Assembly (NCBI GenBank): GCA_020027805.1
Contig: JAHKKQ010000023.1
Coordinates: 1 to 19,191, forward strand
DNA: 19,191 nt
Direction of reading: 5' to 3'
Source of the DNA: Candidatus Dadabacteria bacterium
GTDB taxonomy: Bacteria; Desulfobacterota_D; UBA1144; Nemesobacterales; UBA2774
Shown: one piece after another, positions 6,867-14,298 of the stretch
How the letters are laid out: the number at the start of each line of letters is the position of its first letter
Position numbering within the stretch: the stretch's first letter is position 1
The notes under the pieces: generated by a model
Told to the model about the DNA's origin: nothing
The model's database searches: none
Seen by the model: only the letters and a program-made list of their open reading frames with translations
Made by a program: the position numbers and the translations under genes

Positions 6867-7358
6867 ATGGCAGTAGACAGAGTTAAAGCGGACAGGCCCC
6901 AAAAGGGTAAAGCGTTAGTTAATTACGAGGAGAAGCTCTATCCGGACCACCAGGCGAAACCGGGCGAGAAAGCGCTCTTCCTCATTCACTCGGTCCCTTA
7001 CGAGGGCTCGGTCGCGGGCATCAACATGCTGACGGCGATAAGGACGAAGAAGAAGGGGTACGAAACGACCGTGCTGTTCTACGGCCCTGCGTCGGGCATA
7101 CCCGTTTACAGGGGCTGGCCGAACGTAGGCGACGACGGCTACGGCGCGGGCATACAGCTCTACCCGAACCTCGTCAACAGGATGATGAGCGAAGGTATAA
7201 AGGTCCTGGCGTGCCGTTTCTCGGCAGCGGCTCTCCTCGGTCAGAACGAGTCGAGCTTCCTCGAGGGCGTAATACCGATCCATCCGACGGATATTCTGGA
7301 CATCGTTATCGAGCACCACAGGGCCGGCGCTATGATGTTCAGCACCTGGACTGTATAA
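6867..7358 (+). CDS. Nitrogen starvation response protein, MSMEG_0572/Sll0783 family
   Basis: 163 residues, full length for the MSMEG_0572/Sll0783 family. The fold looks like DsrE/DsrF sulfur-relay proteins: FLIHSVPYEGSVAGINMLTA (about 39-58) as first strand and helix, a second strand ETTVLFYGPA, and the later segment IKVLACRFSAAALLGQ with a single cysteine near 115. Known from the families: sll0783 of Synechocystis is strongly induced by nitrogen starvation and affects polyhydroxybutyrate storage, and homologues are part of the Nit1C cyanide-assimilation cluster. In those clusters a nitrilase normally follows; here the next gene is the radical SAM protein. Strong promoter, strong ribosome site and hairpins on both sides point to high expression. 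Biochemical function unknown. Confidence 0.88.
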   Translation: MAVDRVKADRPQKGKALVNYEEKLYPDHQAKPGEKALFLIHSVPYEGSVAGINMLTAIRTKKKGYETTVLFYGPASGIPVYRGWPNVGDDGYGAGIQLYPNLVNRMMSEGIKVLACRFSAAALLGQNESSFLEGVIPIHPTDILDIVIEHHRAGAMMFSTWTV

Positions 7359-7376
7359 GGTTTTCGTACCTTATAC
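7353..7376 (+). terminator. Hairpin over the stop codon, weak terminator or mRNA-end structure
   Basis: GTATAAGGT (7353-7361) and ACCTTATAC (7368-7376) form a perfect 9-bp stem with a 6-base loop. The stop codon TAA lies in the left arm. Only three T follow, so termination would be partial. It may separate a short abundant transcript of the upstream gene from read-through into the radical SAM gene. Confidence 0.45.
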
Positions 7377-7405
7377 TTTCCATTCGGCCGTAAGGCGTTA
7401 TTTTA

Positions 7406-7423
7406 TATCCGTACAGGCGGATA
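7406..7423. promoter_or_regulatory. Perfect inverted repeat in the intergenic gap
   Basis: TATCCG (7406-7411) and CGGATA (7418-7423) are separated by six bases. It could be a protein-binding site or a small hairpin ahead of the radical SAM gene. Nothing else in the 132-base gap decides its role; no clear promoter pair was found downstream. Confidence 0.3.
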
Positions 7424-7490
7424 GATTTACAGGTTTGTAAGGGTGAGCCTGCAAGAGTTTTTTTGTCTAACCAATTAAAGGGGGCACGAT

Positions 7491-8624
7491 ATGGATTCAA
7501 GAACCCTTAAAGTGGAGTTGCAGAGTTACGGGTTAAGGATTCCCGATACTAAAGATGTCAGAAGCGGGGGCGCCGGGCCTACCGGAGGCATCCACCTGAA
7601 GATCCTTTCGGGCGGCGAGGCGAACATTCCGGTAGTCGGCGGTTTCGTCAGCTCATCTCCCTATCATCTGGACCAGATAAACGGGGAGTACTGGATATTC
7701 AAGGACGGGGTCGCGGTAGCGCAGGTGGAGCTGATGGAGAAAGTCTCCAGGTTCCAGGAGCACAAGACTTCGGCCGGCATCCCGATGCAGCGCATAGGGC
7801 TCCTCCACTGCCCTACGACGTTCGCGACCACTCTCCTCCAGACGTGCGATTTCTGGGAAGACGAGAGGAGGTGCAAGTTCTGCGGCATCGAGCTCACCCT
7901 TAAGGACAGGAGCACAGTCGGATTCAAGAACGCAAGGAGCCTCGTCGAGACCCTTACGCTCGCGAAGGAGCTCGACGGCATAACGAACGTCGTATTCACG
8001 TCGGGGGTGGCCCCCGACGAGGAGAAGGCGCTCGCGAAGTACGCGGAGATTTGCCGCGAGGTGAAGACCGCGACGGGCCTCCCGATACAGCTTCAAATAA
8101 TACCGCCGGAGGACCTTGCGTGGCTTAAAAGGTTAAAGGAGGCGGGCGTGGACACGCTCGGCATACACATAGAGACATTCGACCCCGACGTGTTCAGGAC
8201 CGTCACGCCGGGGAAGGCCGCGATCGGGCTCGATAAATATATAGCGGCCTGGAAAGAGGCTGTGAGGGTGTTCGGCAGGTGGCAGGTCAGCACGTACATA
8301 CTGGTCGGGCTCGGGGAGAGGACAGAGACCGTCATCGAAGGGACGGCCCTCTGCGCCGAGATCGGGGTTTACCCGTTCATAGTGCCGTTCAGGCCTATCG
8401 CGGGCACGCCCATGGAGAACGCGGCGCCGCCCAGGCCCGAGATAATGGAGTATGTGTACACGGAGGCGGCGAAGATACTGGCGAAGCACGACGGGGTCGC
8501 GAAAAACAGCAAAGCAGGCTGCGTCAGCTGCGGAGAGTGTTCCGCGCTCCACGATTTCGAAAAGTCGGCGGGCGCAAACGGGGTCAGGTTTAAAAAGTTT
8601 ACGAAGCAGATCGGCGTGAGTTAA
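7491..8624 (+). CDS. Radical SAM protein, MSMEG_0568/Sll0785 family
   Basis: 377 residues. The cluster-binding cysteines lie at about residues 119, 128 and 131 (QTCDFWEDERRCKFCGIE), a C-x8-C-x2-C spacing instead of the usual C-x3-C-x2-C; this longer spacing is a trait of the MSMEG_0568 family. After the TIM-barrel part (NVVFTSGVAPDEE, GIHIETFDP, STYILVGLGE), the C-terminus has a second cysteine group, GCVSCGECSAL (about 343-353), which could hold another metal centre. It is known from Nit1C and the Sll0783-Sll0787 clusters; the reaction is not established. Start at ATG 7491, preceded by AAAGGGGG. It belongs with the acetyltransferase and AIR-synthase-like genes at 739-2203, from which it is separated here by the carbamoyltransferase genes. 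Confidence 0.9.
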   Translation: MDSRTLKVELQSYGLRIPDTKDVRSGGAGPTGGIHLKILSGGEANIPVVGGFVSSSPYHLDQINGEYWIFKDGVAVAQVELMEKVSRFQEHKTSAGIPMQRIGLLHCPTTFATTLLQTCDFWEDERRCKFCGIELTLKDRSTVGFKNARSLVETLTLAKELDGITNVVFTSGVAPDEEKALAKYAEICREVKTATGLPIQLQIIPPEDLAWLKRLKEAGVDTLGIHIETFDPDVFRTVTPGKAAIGLDKYIAAWKEAVRVFGRWQVSTYILVGLGERTETVIEGTALCAEIGVYPFIVPFRPIAGTPMENAAPPRPEIMEYVYTEAAKILAKHDGVAKNSKAGCVSCGECSALHDFEKSAGANGVRFKKFTKQIGVS

Positions 8625-8742
8625 AGGGCATTATGCCCGGAGCCGGATTATTGCCGCGATATGGCGGGATTGACCGCACGGCGGGCGTCTATGCCCTCCG
8701 GGCGGGGCAAATTTATAACGAGACGTTAAGGGGTGAAACCGG

Positions 8743-10092
8743 ATGAGTAATGACAATTTGCGGATAATCATAATAGGAGGCGGCGCGGGCGGCATATCGG
8801 CCGCGTCCACGTCGAAGTCTGTAGCCCCCGCCGCGTCCGTTACCGTATTCACGGAATTCGAGGACGTGGCCTACAGCCCGTGCGGCATACCGTTCGTGCT
8901 CGGAAAGGAGATACCGGACTTCGAACGCCTCTTTCTCCAGACGTCCGAGCACTACGCCTCTATAGGCATAGACCTCCGGCTCAAGACCGCCGTGACAGGT
9001 ATAGACCTCGAGGGGCGCACGGTGAGCGTGGGCGCGGACAAGTTCCCCTGGGACCGTTTGATAATCGCGACGGGGTTCGAGTACGAGAAGCCCGAAATAC
9101 CCGGCATCGACTTGGAAGGGATCCATTACGTGAAGAACATCAGGCGCGCGATGGAGTTCGACAAGATACTCGACAGCGTGAAGAAGGTTGTCGTCATGGC
9201 CGCGACGCCCCTCGGCATAGAGATCGCGGGGAACCTCGCGCACAGGGGCCTCGAGACCCACCTCGTCGATGAAGGGGCGTGGCTCATGTCGGAAGTCGCC
9301 GACCCCGACATCATGGAGCCGGTTCAAAAGTCGCTCGAAGAGCTGGGCACGGTAATACACTTCGGCGTAAAGGTGCTCGAGTTCAGGGGCGCGGGCGGAA
9401 AGTTGAAGTCCGTCGTCACGACGGGCGGCGAGATAGAGTGCGACGTGGCCGTAATAGCGACGCACAAGAAACCGAACAACCGCATAGCGCGCGAGGCCGG
9501 CGTCGAGATAGGCTCGACGGGCGGAATAATGGTCGACGACCACATGCGCACGTCGGTGAAGGACGTCTACGCCGCCGGGGACTGCGCCGAGGTCGTACAC
9601 GGCGTGACCGATATACCGATACAGGGGCTTTCGGGGAGCCACGCTTACTCCCAGGGGCGCGTGGCGGGCGCAAACGCAGGGGGAGTCGAGCGGGCCTACG
9701 ACCCGGTATTCGTGCCCTGGGGCATGGTGGGCGGGCAGGTGCAGATAGGCGGGGTGTCCCTCGGGGAGACCCTCCACAAGGCGCTCGGCATTCCGCATTT
9801 CGTCGCGGCCGCGACAGGCATATCGAGGGCGAGGTACTATCCGGGCGTTACCAGGATAAGGGTGAAGCTCATCGTCGACCCCGAAACGCACAGGGTGCTC
9901 GGCGCGCAGATGTCGGGCGGGGAAGGTATCAAGGAGAGGGCTGATTTCCTCGCGTTCTCGATAAAGCGCGGGGCGAGGATAGAGGACTTTGCGTGGATGG
10001 AAAACGTATATTCCCCTCCGATAGGGGCGCTAATGGAGCCTATTGCTCTCGCGGCCCAGGCGGGGCTCGCCGAGCTCGCGAAGAAGAAATGA
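8743..10092 (+). CDS. Class III pyridine nucleotide-disulfide-type flavin oxidoreductase (CoA-disulfide reductase/NADH oxidase-like)
   Basis: 449 residues, the usual length for CoA-disulfide reductase, NADH oxidase and NADH peroxidase. The FAD-binding GGGAGG is at 12-17. The single redox cysteine of the class is Cys47 in the motif SPCGIP. LIIATG (106-111) and VYAAGDCAE near 280 complete the FAD site, and a dimerisation domain runs from about 335 to the end. Odd feature: the second Rossmann motif, normally GGGYIG and binding NAD(P)H, is AATPLG at 153-158, so two of three diagnostic glycines are gone. Electron donor and substrate are therefore open. In Nit1C clusters a flavoprotein of a different family (NitH) is usual. 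Start at ATG 8743 after AAGGGGTG. Confidence 0.88.
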   Translation: MSNDNLRIIIIGGGAGGISAASTSKSVAPAASVTVFTEFEDVAYSPCGIPFVLGKEIPDFERLFLQTSEHYASIGIDLRLKTAVTGIDLEGRTVSVGADKFPWDRLIIATGFEYEKPEIPGIDLEGIHYVKNIRRAMEFDKILDSVKKVVVMAATPLGIEIAGNLAHRGLETHLVDEGAWLMSEVADPDIMEPVQKSLEELGTVIHFGVKVLEFRGAGGKLKSVVTTGGEIECDVAVIATHKKPNNRIAREAGVEIGSTGGIMVDDHMRTSVKDVYAAGDCAEVVHGVTDIPIQGLSGSHAYSQGRVAGANAGGVERAYDPVFVPWGMVGGQVQIGGVSLGETLHKALGIPHFVAAATGISRARYYPGVTRIRVKLIVDPETHRVLGAQMSGGEGIKERADFLAFSIKRGARIEDFAWMENVYSPPIGALMEPIALAAQAGLAELAKKK

Positions 10093-10101
10093 GGGGGGCA
10101 C

Positions 10102-10146
10102 GGGGGCTGCACATGAGGGGGCAGCACATGGACAGTATTCGGGGGG
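10102..10146 (+). repeat. Tandem G-rich repeat, relative of the 615-685 repeat
   Basis: Two adjacent 15-base units, GGGGGCTGCACATGA (10102-10116) and GGGGGCAGCACATGG (10117-10131), are followed by ACAGTATTC and six G. The second unit with its tail matches 631-665 in order of words. The 170-base gap between the flavin reductase and the next gene holds this repeat and then an AT-rich stretch (about 10211-10250) that may carry a promoter, though I see no convincing pair of boxes. Confidence 0.5.
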
Positions 10147-10262
10147 AACAGTGATCGGGTGGCGGCGTATGAGGGGGATCGACCGGCGGGAGCCGGGGAT
10201 GCGAGCGGGGGTGTAAAATATTACGAATTAATATGCTGATAGACTTAACGTGAGGGGTTCTT

Positions 10263-10511
10263 ATGGCTTTCGGATCGTGGCTCAGGAAAAACGCTGAAAA
10301 ATATCTCATGGAGGCCGCGAGGGACAGTGTGGCCGCGCGCTATCCCGAGTACTGCGCGAAGCCTTACCGGGAGAAGGGTCTCGTCCCCTTCCTGTGGCTG
10401 AACGTATTCGTCCCGGTTTACTTGGCCGTGCCCTGGCGGGTGAGGAGAAAAATTATTCTTTTTACGTCTTATCCCGGGGGGAGGCGTCCCAGCTGGAAGA
10501 AGTTCGATTGA
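10263..10511 (+). CDS. Small hypothetical protein with one hydrophobic segment
   Basis: 82 residues. I do not recognise a family. The N-terminus is amphipathic and charged (WLRKNAEKYLMEAARD), followed by a hydrophobic stretch of about 20 residues (LVPFLWLNVFVPVYLAVPW, about 40-59) that could be one membrane segment, and a basic C-terminus. Support for coding: a GAGGGG ribosome site six bases before the ATG, codons with G or C in the third position for the first 60 residues as in neighbouring genes, and a stop (TGA 10509-10511) overlapping a TTG that is a possible start of the next gene. An alternative is that the frame is a leader peptide or chance opening upstream of allH. Confidence 0.45.
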   Translation: MAFGSWLRKNAEKYLMEAARDSVAARYPEYCAKPYREKGLVPFLWLNVFVPVYLAVPWRVRRKIILFTSYPGGRRPSWKKFD

Positions 10512-11602
10512 CCGGGGCACGTCTGCGTTCCGGATTATCGTTCGAACAGCGGGCCGACGGCACGCCCGCGCGGCTCGGGGATTCCATAGAGTTTTATATA
10601 ATGAGAGAGTCAGGCGGCGTTAACAGAATTTCGCTCGAAGCGGAGTCGGCAGGGCAGAAGGCGTTAAAAGCCCTCGGAAAATCAGGCGGTGAAAATGAAA
10701 TCCACAGCGTTTTCGATCACGCCGTTTATATATCGAGCGGAAAGAACGAACTGATAAGATTAATACGAAATAAAGATTTCATAAATCCCCGTTCTATCCT
10801 TATTAAACAGCACGAAAGCGCGCCGATGGCCTCACTCGGGTTCGAGGCGGGGGAGCGTGTATTATGGGACGGCGGGAGCCTCGACGTCGGAAACGGCGCT
10901 ATCCGCATAGACCTTTCCCGCGCGCGTGTATATAAGAAGGAGAGGCTGCTCAGGAAAAATCCCCGCCTCGGCGCCGATACGATAGCGTTTAACCTGAGAA
11001 TAATGCGTGACGTCATCTATACCTTTCCGGGCAGGGAGGGGCTCGTCCCGCTGCTTGAGGACGTGGAGCTCAAGGGGCCGATGAAGGTGTTCCTCGAGCC
11101 TCAGGAAGGGAGCGTGACCGAAAAGGCGCGGCCTCACATTGAACAGCTCATGTGGGGGTTGTTTACGGGCGACCTCACCGCCGTGACCGAAAGAGCTGGT
11201 GCGATACTCGGGCTCGGGCCGGGGCTCACGCCCTCGTGCGACGATTTCCTGGCGGGCCTCTTGATGAGCCTCGGCTTCGCGGGAAAGGCATTTTCTACAG
11301 ACGAGCGCGCCGCCCGACTTTTTAAGAATGCCGGGGACGCGGTTTACAGACTCTCGAAACAGAAGACCACGATATACAGCCGGGGACTGATAGACGACGC
11401 GCGGCACGGCGAGGGGCCCCGCGCCGCGATAAGCCTCATCAAATGCCTCGTCACGGGCACACCCGAAGATACGGCCGCGGCGGCGAAGACGCTTATCCAA
11501 ATGGGGGCGACTACGGGGGCCGACATGGCTGTCGGAATATTTTACGGGGTCCGGTACCTCGTATCGAGGCTCGAAACGGAGGCGCTTTATGAAATCGCTT
11601 GA
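10508..11602 (+). CDS. allH: DUF2877 protein, oxamate carbamoyltransferase subunit AllH-like
   Basis: A DUF2877 protein related to E. coli YlbF (AllH), reported third subunit of oxamate carbamoyltransferase. Diagnostic segments are HSVFDHAVYI in the N-terminal part, GLGPGLTPSCDDFLAGLL (E. coli has GKGPGLTPSHDD) and GATTGADMAVGIFYGVRYL near the end. The start is uncertain. TTG 10508 overlaps the upstream stop and follows GGAAGAAG (364 residues). GTG 10394 would give 402 residues but overlap the small ORF. ATG 10601 would give 333, closest to the family's usual length of about 270-300. The gene is separated from allG, fdrA and carbamate kinase by the nitrogen-starvation genes, yet no other AllH-like gene is in the window. 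It overlaps the glycosyltransferase by 14 bases. Confidence 0.85.
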   Translation: MTGARLRSGLSFEQRADGTPARLGDSIEFYIMRESGGVNRISLEAESAGQKALKALGKSGGENEIHSVFDHAVYISSGKNELIRLIRNKDFINPRSILIKQHESAPMASLGFEAGERVLWDGGSLDVGNGAIRIDLSRARVYKKERLLRKNPRLGADTIAFNLRIMRDVIYTFPGREGLVPLLEDVELKGPMKVFLEPQEGSVTEKARPHIEQLMWGLFTGDLTAVTERAGAILGLGPGLTPSCDDFLAGLLMSLGFAGKAFSTDERAARLFKNAGDAVYRLSKQKTTIYSRGLIDDARHGEGPRAAISLIKCLVTGTPEDTAAAAKTLIQMGATTGADMAVGIFYGVRYLVSRLETEALYEIA

Positions 11603-12797
11603 CGTGGCGCTCCTCACATATTCGACCAAGCCCAGGGGCGGCGTAGTCCATACCCTGAGCCTCGCCGAAAGCCTCGCGCGCCTGGGACACGCCGTCCGCG
11701 TGTACTCGCTCTCTTCGGGGGAAAATTTTTTCAGGGACGTGCATGTCCCGCATACGCTCATACCGTGTCCGAAAAAGGAATACGCAGGCATGGACGAAAA
11801 AATCAGGGACTATATTGATATATATACCGAATACCTTTCCTCGCGCGAGTGCGCGCACGACATATTCCACGCCGAGGACTGCATTTCTGCAAACGCGCTA
11901 TTGAATCTGAGAGAGAGGGGCCTGATCGGGTCCTTCGCGAGGACCGTCCACCATATAGACGACTTCACCTCGGAATCGCTCATCGAGTGCCAGATGAAAA
12001 GCATTTTAGAGCCCGATTACGTGATCACCGTGAGCAATGCCTGGGAGAGGGAGCTTTCGTCCGCGTACTCGATCCGTTCGACGGTAATCAGGAACGGGGT
12101 TGATACCCGGAGGTTCCGCTGGCTCACGGACGATGACTCCAAAGAAACATATAAGGAGAGATTCTCGCTCGGCTGCTCGAGGGTGATGCTTAGCATAGGC
12201 GGGATAGAGCCGAGAAAGAACACAATGACGGCGCTCAGGGCGTTTTACATTGCCAGGTCTCATTTTCAAAGGAAAGGAGAGAGGCTCGTCTGGGTTATCG
12301 GGGGCGGAGAGACCCTCTTCGATTACAGGGCTTACAGGGAAGAGTTCTTCTCCGAGGCGGAAAGGCTCGGTCTCTCAGTCGGGAGGGATATATTTATTCC
12401 GGGCAGCATATCCGAGGACGCGGTAGCCGACCTTTATAACGCGGCCGACGTCTTCGTTTTTCCATCGCTCAGGGAAGGGTGGGGGTTAGTCGTCCTGGAG
12501 GCCCTCGCTTCCGGGGTGCCCGTCATCGCTTCGGGCATAGAGCCGATGACCGAGTATCTTAGGGACGGGGAGAATTCGCTCCTGGTGTCCCCTATGGACT
12601 CCGATCGTATCGCGTCCCTGATCATCGGGCTCGCGGAGGACGGGGAGCTCAGGCGCGGGCTCGCGCTTAAGGGGAGAGAGACCGCGGAGGAATACAGCTG
12701 GGAGAACGCCGCCCTCGGGCACGCCGTGTTCTACGCAGGCATACTGAACGGCACCGCCGGGACCAGCGAGAAAGAGACAGCAATGGTGAGGAGATAA
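11589..12797 (+). CDS. Glycosyltransferase family 4, MSMEG_0565 type
   Basis: 402 residues with the GT-B fold of family GT4. The N-terminus VALLTYSTKPRGGVVHTL (6-23) is typical of the MSMEG_0565 subfamily, which is found beside the nitrilase/nitrogen-starvation genes of mycobacteria. The C-terminal domain contains GGIEPRKN near 205 and the donor-binding acidic motif REGWGLVVLEALASG (about 297-311) with the two glutamates seven residues apart. It should transfer a sugar from a nucleotide-sugar to an unknown acceptor in the cytoplasm; no signal peptide or membrane segment is visible. Its presence supports the view that a small molecule is built by this locus. One base separates it from the OsmC gene. 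Confidence 0.9.
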   Translation: MKSLDVALLTYSTKPRGGVVHTLSLAESLARLGHAVRVYSLSSGENFFRDVHVPHTLIPCPKKEYAGMDEKIRDYIDIYTEYLSSRECAHDIFHAEDCISANALLNLRERGLIGSFARTVHHIDDFTSESLIECQMKSILEPDYVITVSNAWERELSSAYSIRSTVIRNGVDTRRFRWLTDDDSKETYKERFSLGCSRVMLSIGGIEPRKNTMTALRAFYIARSHFQRKGERLVWVIGGGETLFDYRAYREEFFSEAERLGLSVGRDIFIPGSISEDAVADLYNAADVFVFPSLREGWGLVVLEALASGVPVIASGIEPMTEYLRDGENSLLVSPMDSDRIASLIIGLAEDGELRRGLALKGRETAEEYSWENAALGHAVFYAGILNGTAGTSEKETAMVRR

Positions 12798-12798
12798 T

Positions 12799-13185
12799 AT
12801 GAGCGTAAAGGCCTTCTGGAAGATGAAGTATCAGGTGGACGTCAGGGCCCGGCATTTCAAGGTGCTCACGGATGAGCCGCCCGAGTTCAGCGGCGACGAT
12901 ACGGGCATGATGCCGACCGAGCTTTTCCTCGCGTCCCTCGCCTCCTGCTTCTGCATGGCGCTCATATACGCTGCCGGCAAGAGACAGATAGAGGTCGAGG
13001 ACATGGAGGTCGAGGTCGAGGGGGAGAAGGACGTAAAGAATTTTCAATTCACGAAGCTCATAGTTAAGGTCGAGAGCACTGTCCCGACCCGGATCCTCGA
13101 AGGGCTTATCGAAGAGGCGAAAAAATATTGTTTTGTAAGCAGGACTATTACGAGCCGGTGCCCTATCGAATACGTAATCGTATAA
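12799..13185 (+). CDS. OsmC family protein
   Basis: 128 residues of the OsmC/Ohr fold. The motif MMPTELFLASLASCFCMAL (38-56) carries the first reactive cysteine, Cys50, and KKYCFVSRTI (108-117) the second, Cys111. These correspond to the peroxidatic and resolving cysteines of the family, which reduces organic hydroperoxides with thiols. Extra cysteines at 52 and 121 are present. Many cluster-associated OsmC proteins have unknown substrates. The gene starts one base after the glycosyltransferase stop and must be co-translated or co-transcribed with it. Confidence 0.88.
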   Translation: MSVKAFWKMKYQVDVRARHFKVLTDEPPEFSGDDTGMMPTELFLASLASCFCMALIYAAGKRQIEVEDMEVEVEGEKDVKNFQFTKLIVKVESTVPTRILEGLIEEAKKYCFVSRTITSRCPIEYVIV

Positions 13186-13215
13186 GACGTGCCGGGAAGT
13201 TAAAGGAGATACTCA

Positions 13216-13671
13216 TTGCCGCTCAGGTTCAGGATTAAAAAGGGTTACTTTCAGGACGCGCTCCGTCTCATGCGCATATCGAAGACGGCGGGCGGGATGG
13301 AAGGAGTGAAGAAGGCTACGGCAGTCATGGCGACTGACAAGGCCAGGTTCGCGCTCGAATCCGCGGGACTGCTGACGTCCGGGATAAAGGGCTCAGGGGG
13401 CGGCGACCTCGTGATGGTCGTCGAAGCCGATTCCGAAGCCGCGGCGGAAAAGGCGCTCACCGCCATGGAGGAGATGATATCCGCGGGCTCTTCAGGGGGA
13501 GCGAACGAGTCGCGGGACATCTTCAATCAGGAGATACGCGCCGTGAACATGGGGCTCGACATCTTCAGGGACGCGCTCCGGGCGCAGGGCGTCGAGGTCG
13601 TTCAGGTGGACTGGGAAGTGCCGGCCGGGGGCGACGAAAAAATAATAGAAATACTGAAAAAGATGTACTGA
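13216..13671 (+). CDS. Mini-FdrA: FdrA N-terminal domain joined to the FdrA C-terminal module
   Basis: 151 residues. Residues 4-90 match the N-terminal domain of the FdrA encoded at 4163 (KKGYFQDALRLMRISK against KKNHYQDSLKLMQLSR, then ATAVMATDKA against ASAIMATEAN, then DLVMVVEADSEAAAEKA against DLIVAVEAESESKAREA). Residues about 103-150 (VNMGLDIFRDALRAQG, VVQVDWEVPAGGDEKIIEIL) match the C-terminal tail of E. coli FdrA and the N-terminal module of YahG-type DUF1116 proteins. The whole acyl-CoA-synthetase-like core is absent. The window's FdrA and AllG both lack that tail module, so this protein probably supplies it in trans to a carbamoyltransferase complex. TTG start with AAAGGAGA seven bases upstream. 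Confidence 0.82.
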   Translation: MPLRFRIKKGYFQDALRLMRISKTAGGMEGVKKATAVMATDKARFALESAGLLTSGIKGSGGGDLVMVVEADSEAAAEKALTAMEEMISAGSSGGANESRDIFNQEIRAVNMGLDIFRDALRAQGVEVVQVDWEVPAGGDEKIIEILKKMY

Positions 13672-13731
13672 GTCCGTCCCGGCGTCTATACGGACTATCC
13701 CTGTTCGGATAAGTAGTGGAGGGTACAGGTA

Positions 13732-14298
13732 ATGAGCATACGGAATCCCGATAGGCTGAGAGAGGTGTTGTCAGACCCGAAGCGTCTCGCGAGGGCGTTC
13801 AGCAGGCATAGGTACGGTATGCTCGCGTGGGTGGACCTCTTCGGCGGGAAGCTCAAGTCGATAAGCGACCCCGGCGTCAAGCTCGTCGCGGCGGAGATAA
13901 TCGCGGATAACGCGAGACACGCGAAGCTCTTCTCGGACAGGGCGCGGGAGCTGGGAGAGACGCCGGAGACGTACATACCCCCCCGGATAGGCCGGGAGAT
14001 CTACGACATACTCGAATCCTACAACGATACGTTCGATGAGCTCGCGTACGCCTGGGGCTCGCTCATTCATTTCTCGGCGCTCCTCGACGTATATCACGCC
14101 GCCGCCGACGAGAAGAGCCGCCTCGTAGTGGAGAAGGTGCAGAAAGACGTGAGGAGACACCTCCGCCAGCTCAGGAAATACTTCGATCTGAACGCCGATA
14201 CCCCTGCGAAAAAGAAGAGGGCACGGGAGATAAAATCGGTCGCGGATAATATTTACGCGGACAGAGAAGACGTGGAGATAGAGTGGTATGCGTCCTAA
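13732..14298 (+). CDS. All-helical protein, possibly ferritin-like
   Basis: 188 residues, almost entirely helical by composition. Four long helices can be drawn: about 18-40, 45-75, 88-122 and 124-155. Acidic and His residues recur at similar places (EIIADNARH in helix 2, DELAYAWGSLIHF in helix 3, EKVQKDVRRH in helix 4), as in ferritin-like di-iron proteins, but the classical ExxH pair is not present, so metal binding is only a possibility. The C-terminus is Lys/Arg-rich and then acidic. It overlaps the methyltransferase gene by 11 bases, so the two are likely to act together. The family is not firmly recognised. Confidence 0.75.
   Translation: MSIRNPDRLREVLSDPKRLARAFSRHRYGMLAWVDLFGGKLKSISDPGVKLVAAEIIADNARHAKLFSDRARELGETPETYIPPRIGREIYDILESYNDTFDELAYAWGSLIHFSALLDVYHAAADEKSRLVVEKVQKDVRRHLRQLRKYFDLNADTPAKKKRAREIKSVADNIYADREDVEIEWYAS

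Noticed and set aside
7424..7475. Terminator ending in the T run near 7458
   Set aside because: The preceding stem is only about four base pairs with a long loop, too weak to claim.
6867..8624. A nitrilase hidden between the Sll0783-type and radical SAM genes
   Set aside because: The gap is only 132 bases and no Glu-Lys-Cys nitrilase motif occurs in any gene of the window.
8713..9891. Long open frame on the minus strand opposite the flavin reductase
   Set aside because: It mirrors the reading frame of a well-recognised gene; composition (Arg, His, Tyr, Val rich) is that of an antisense shadow.
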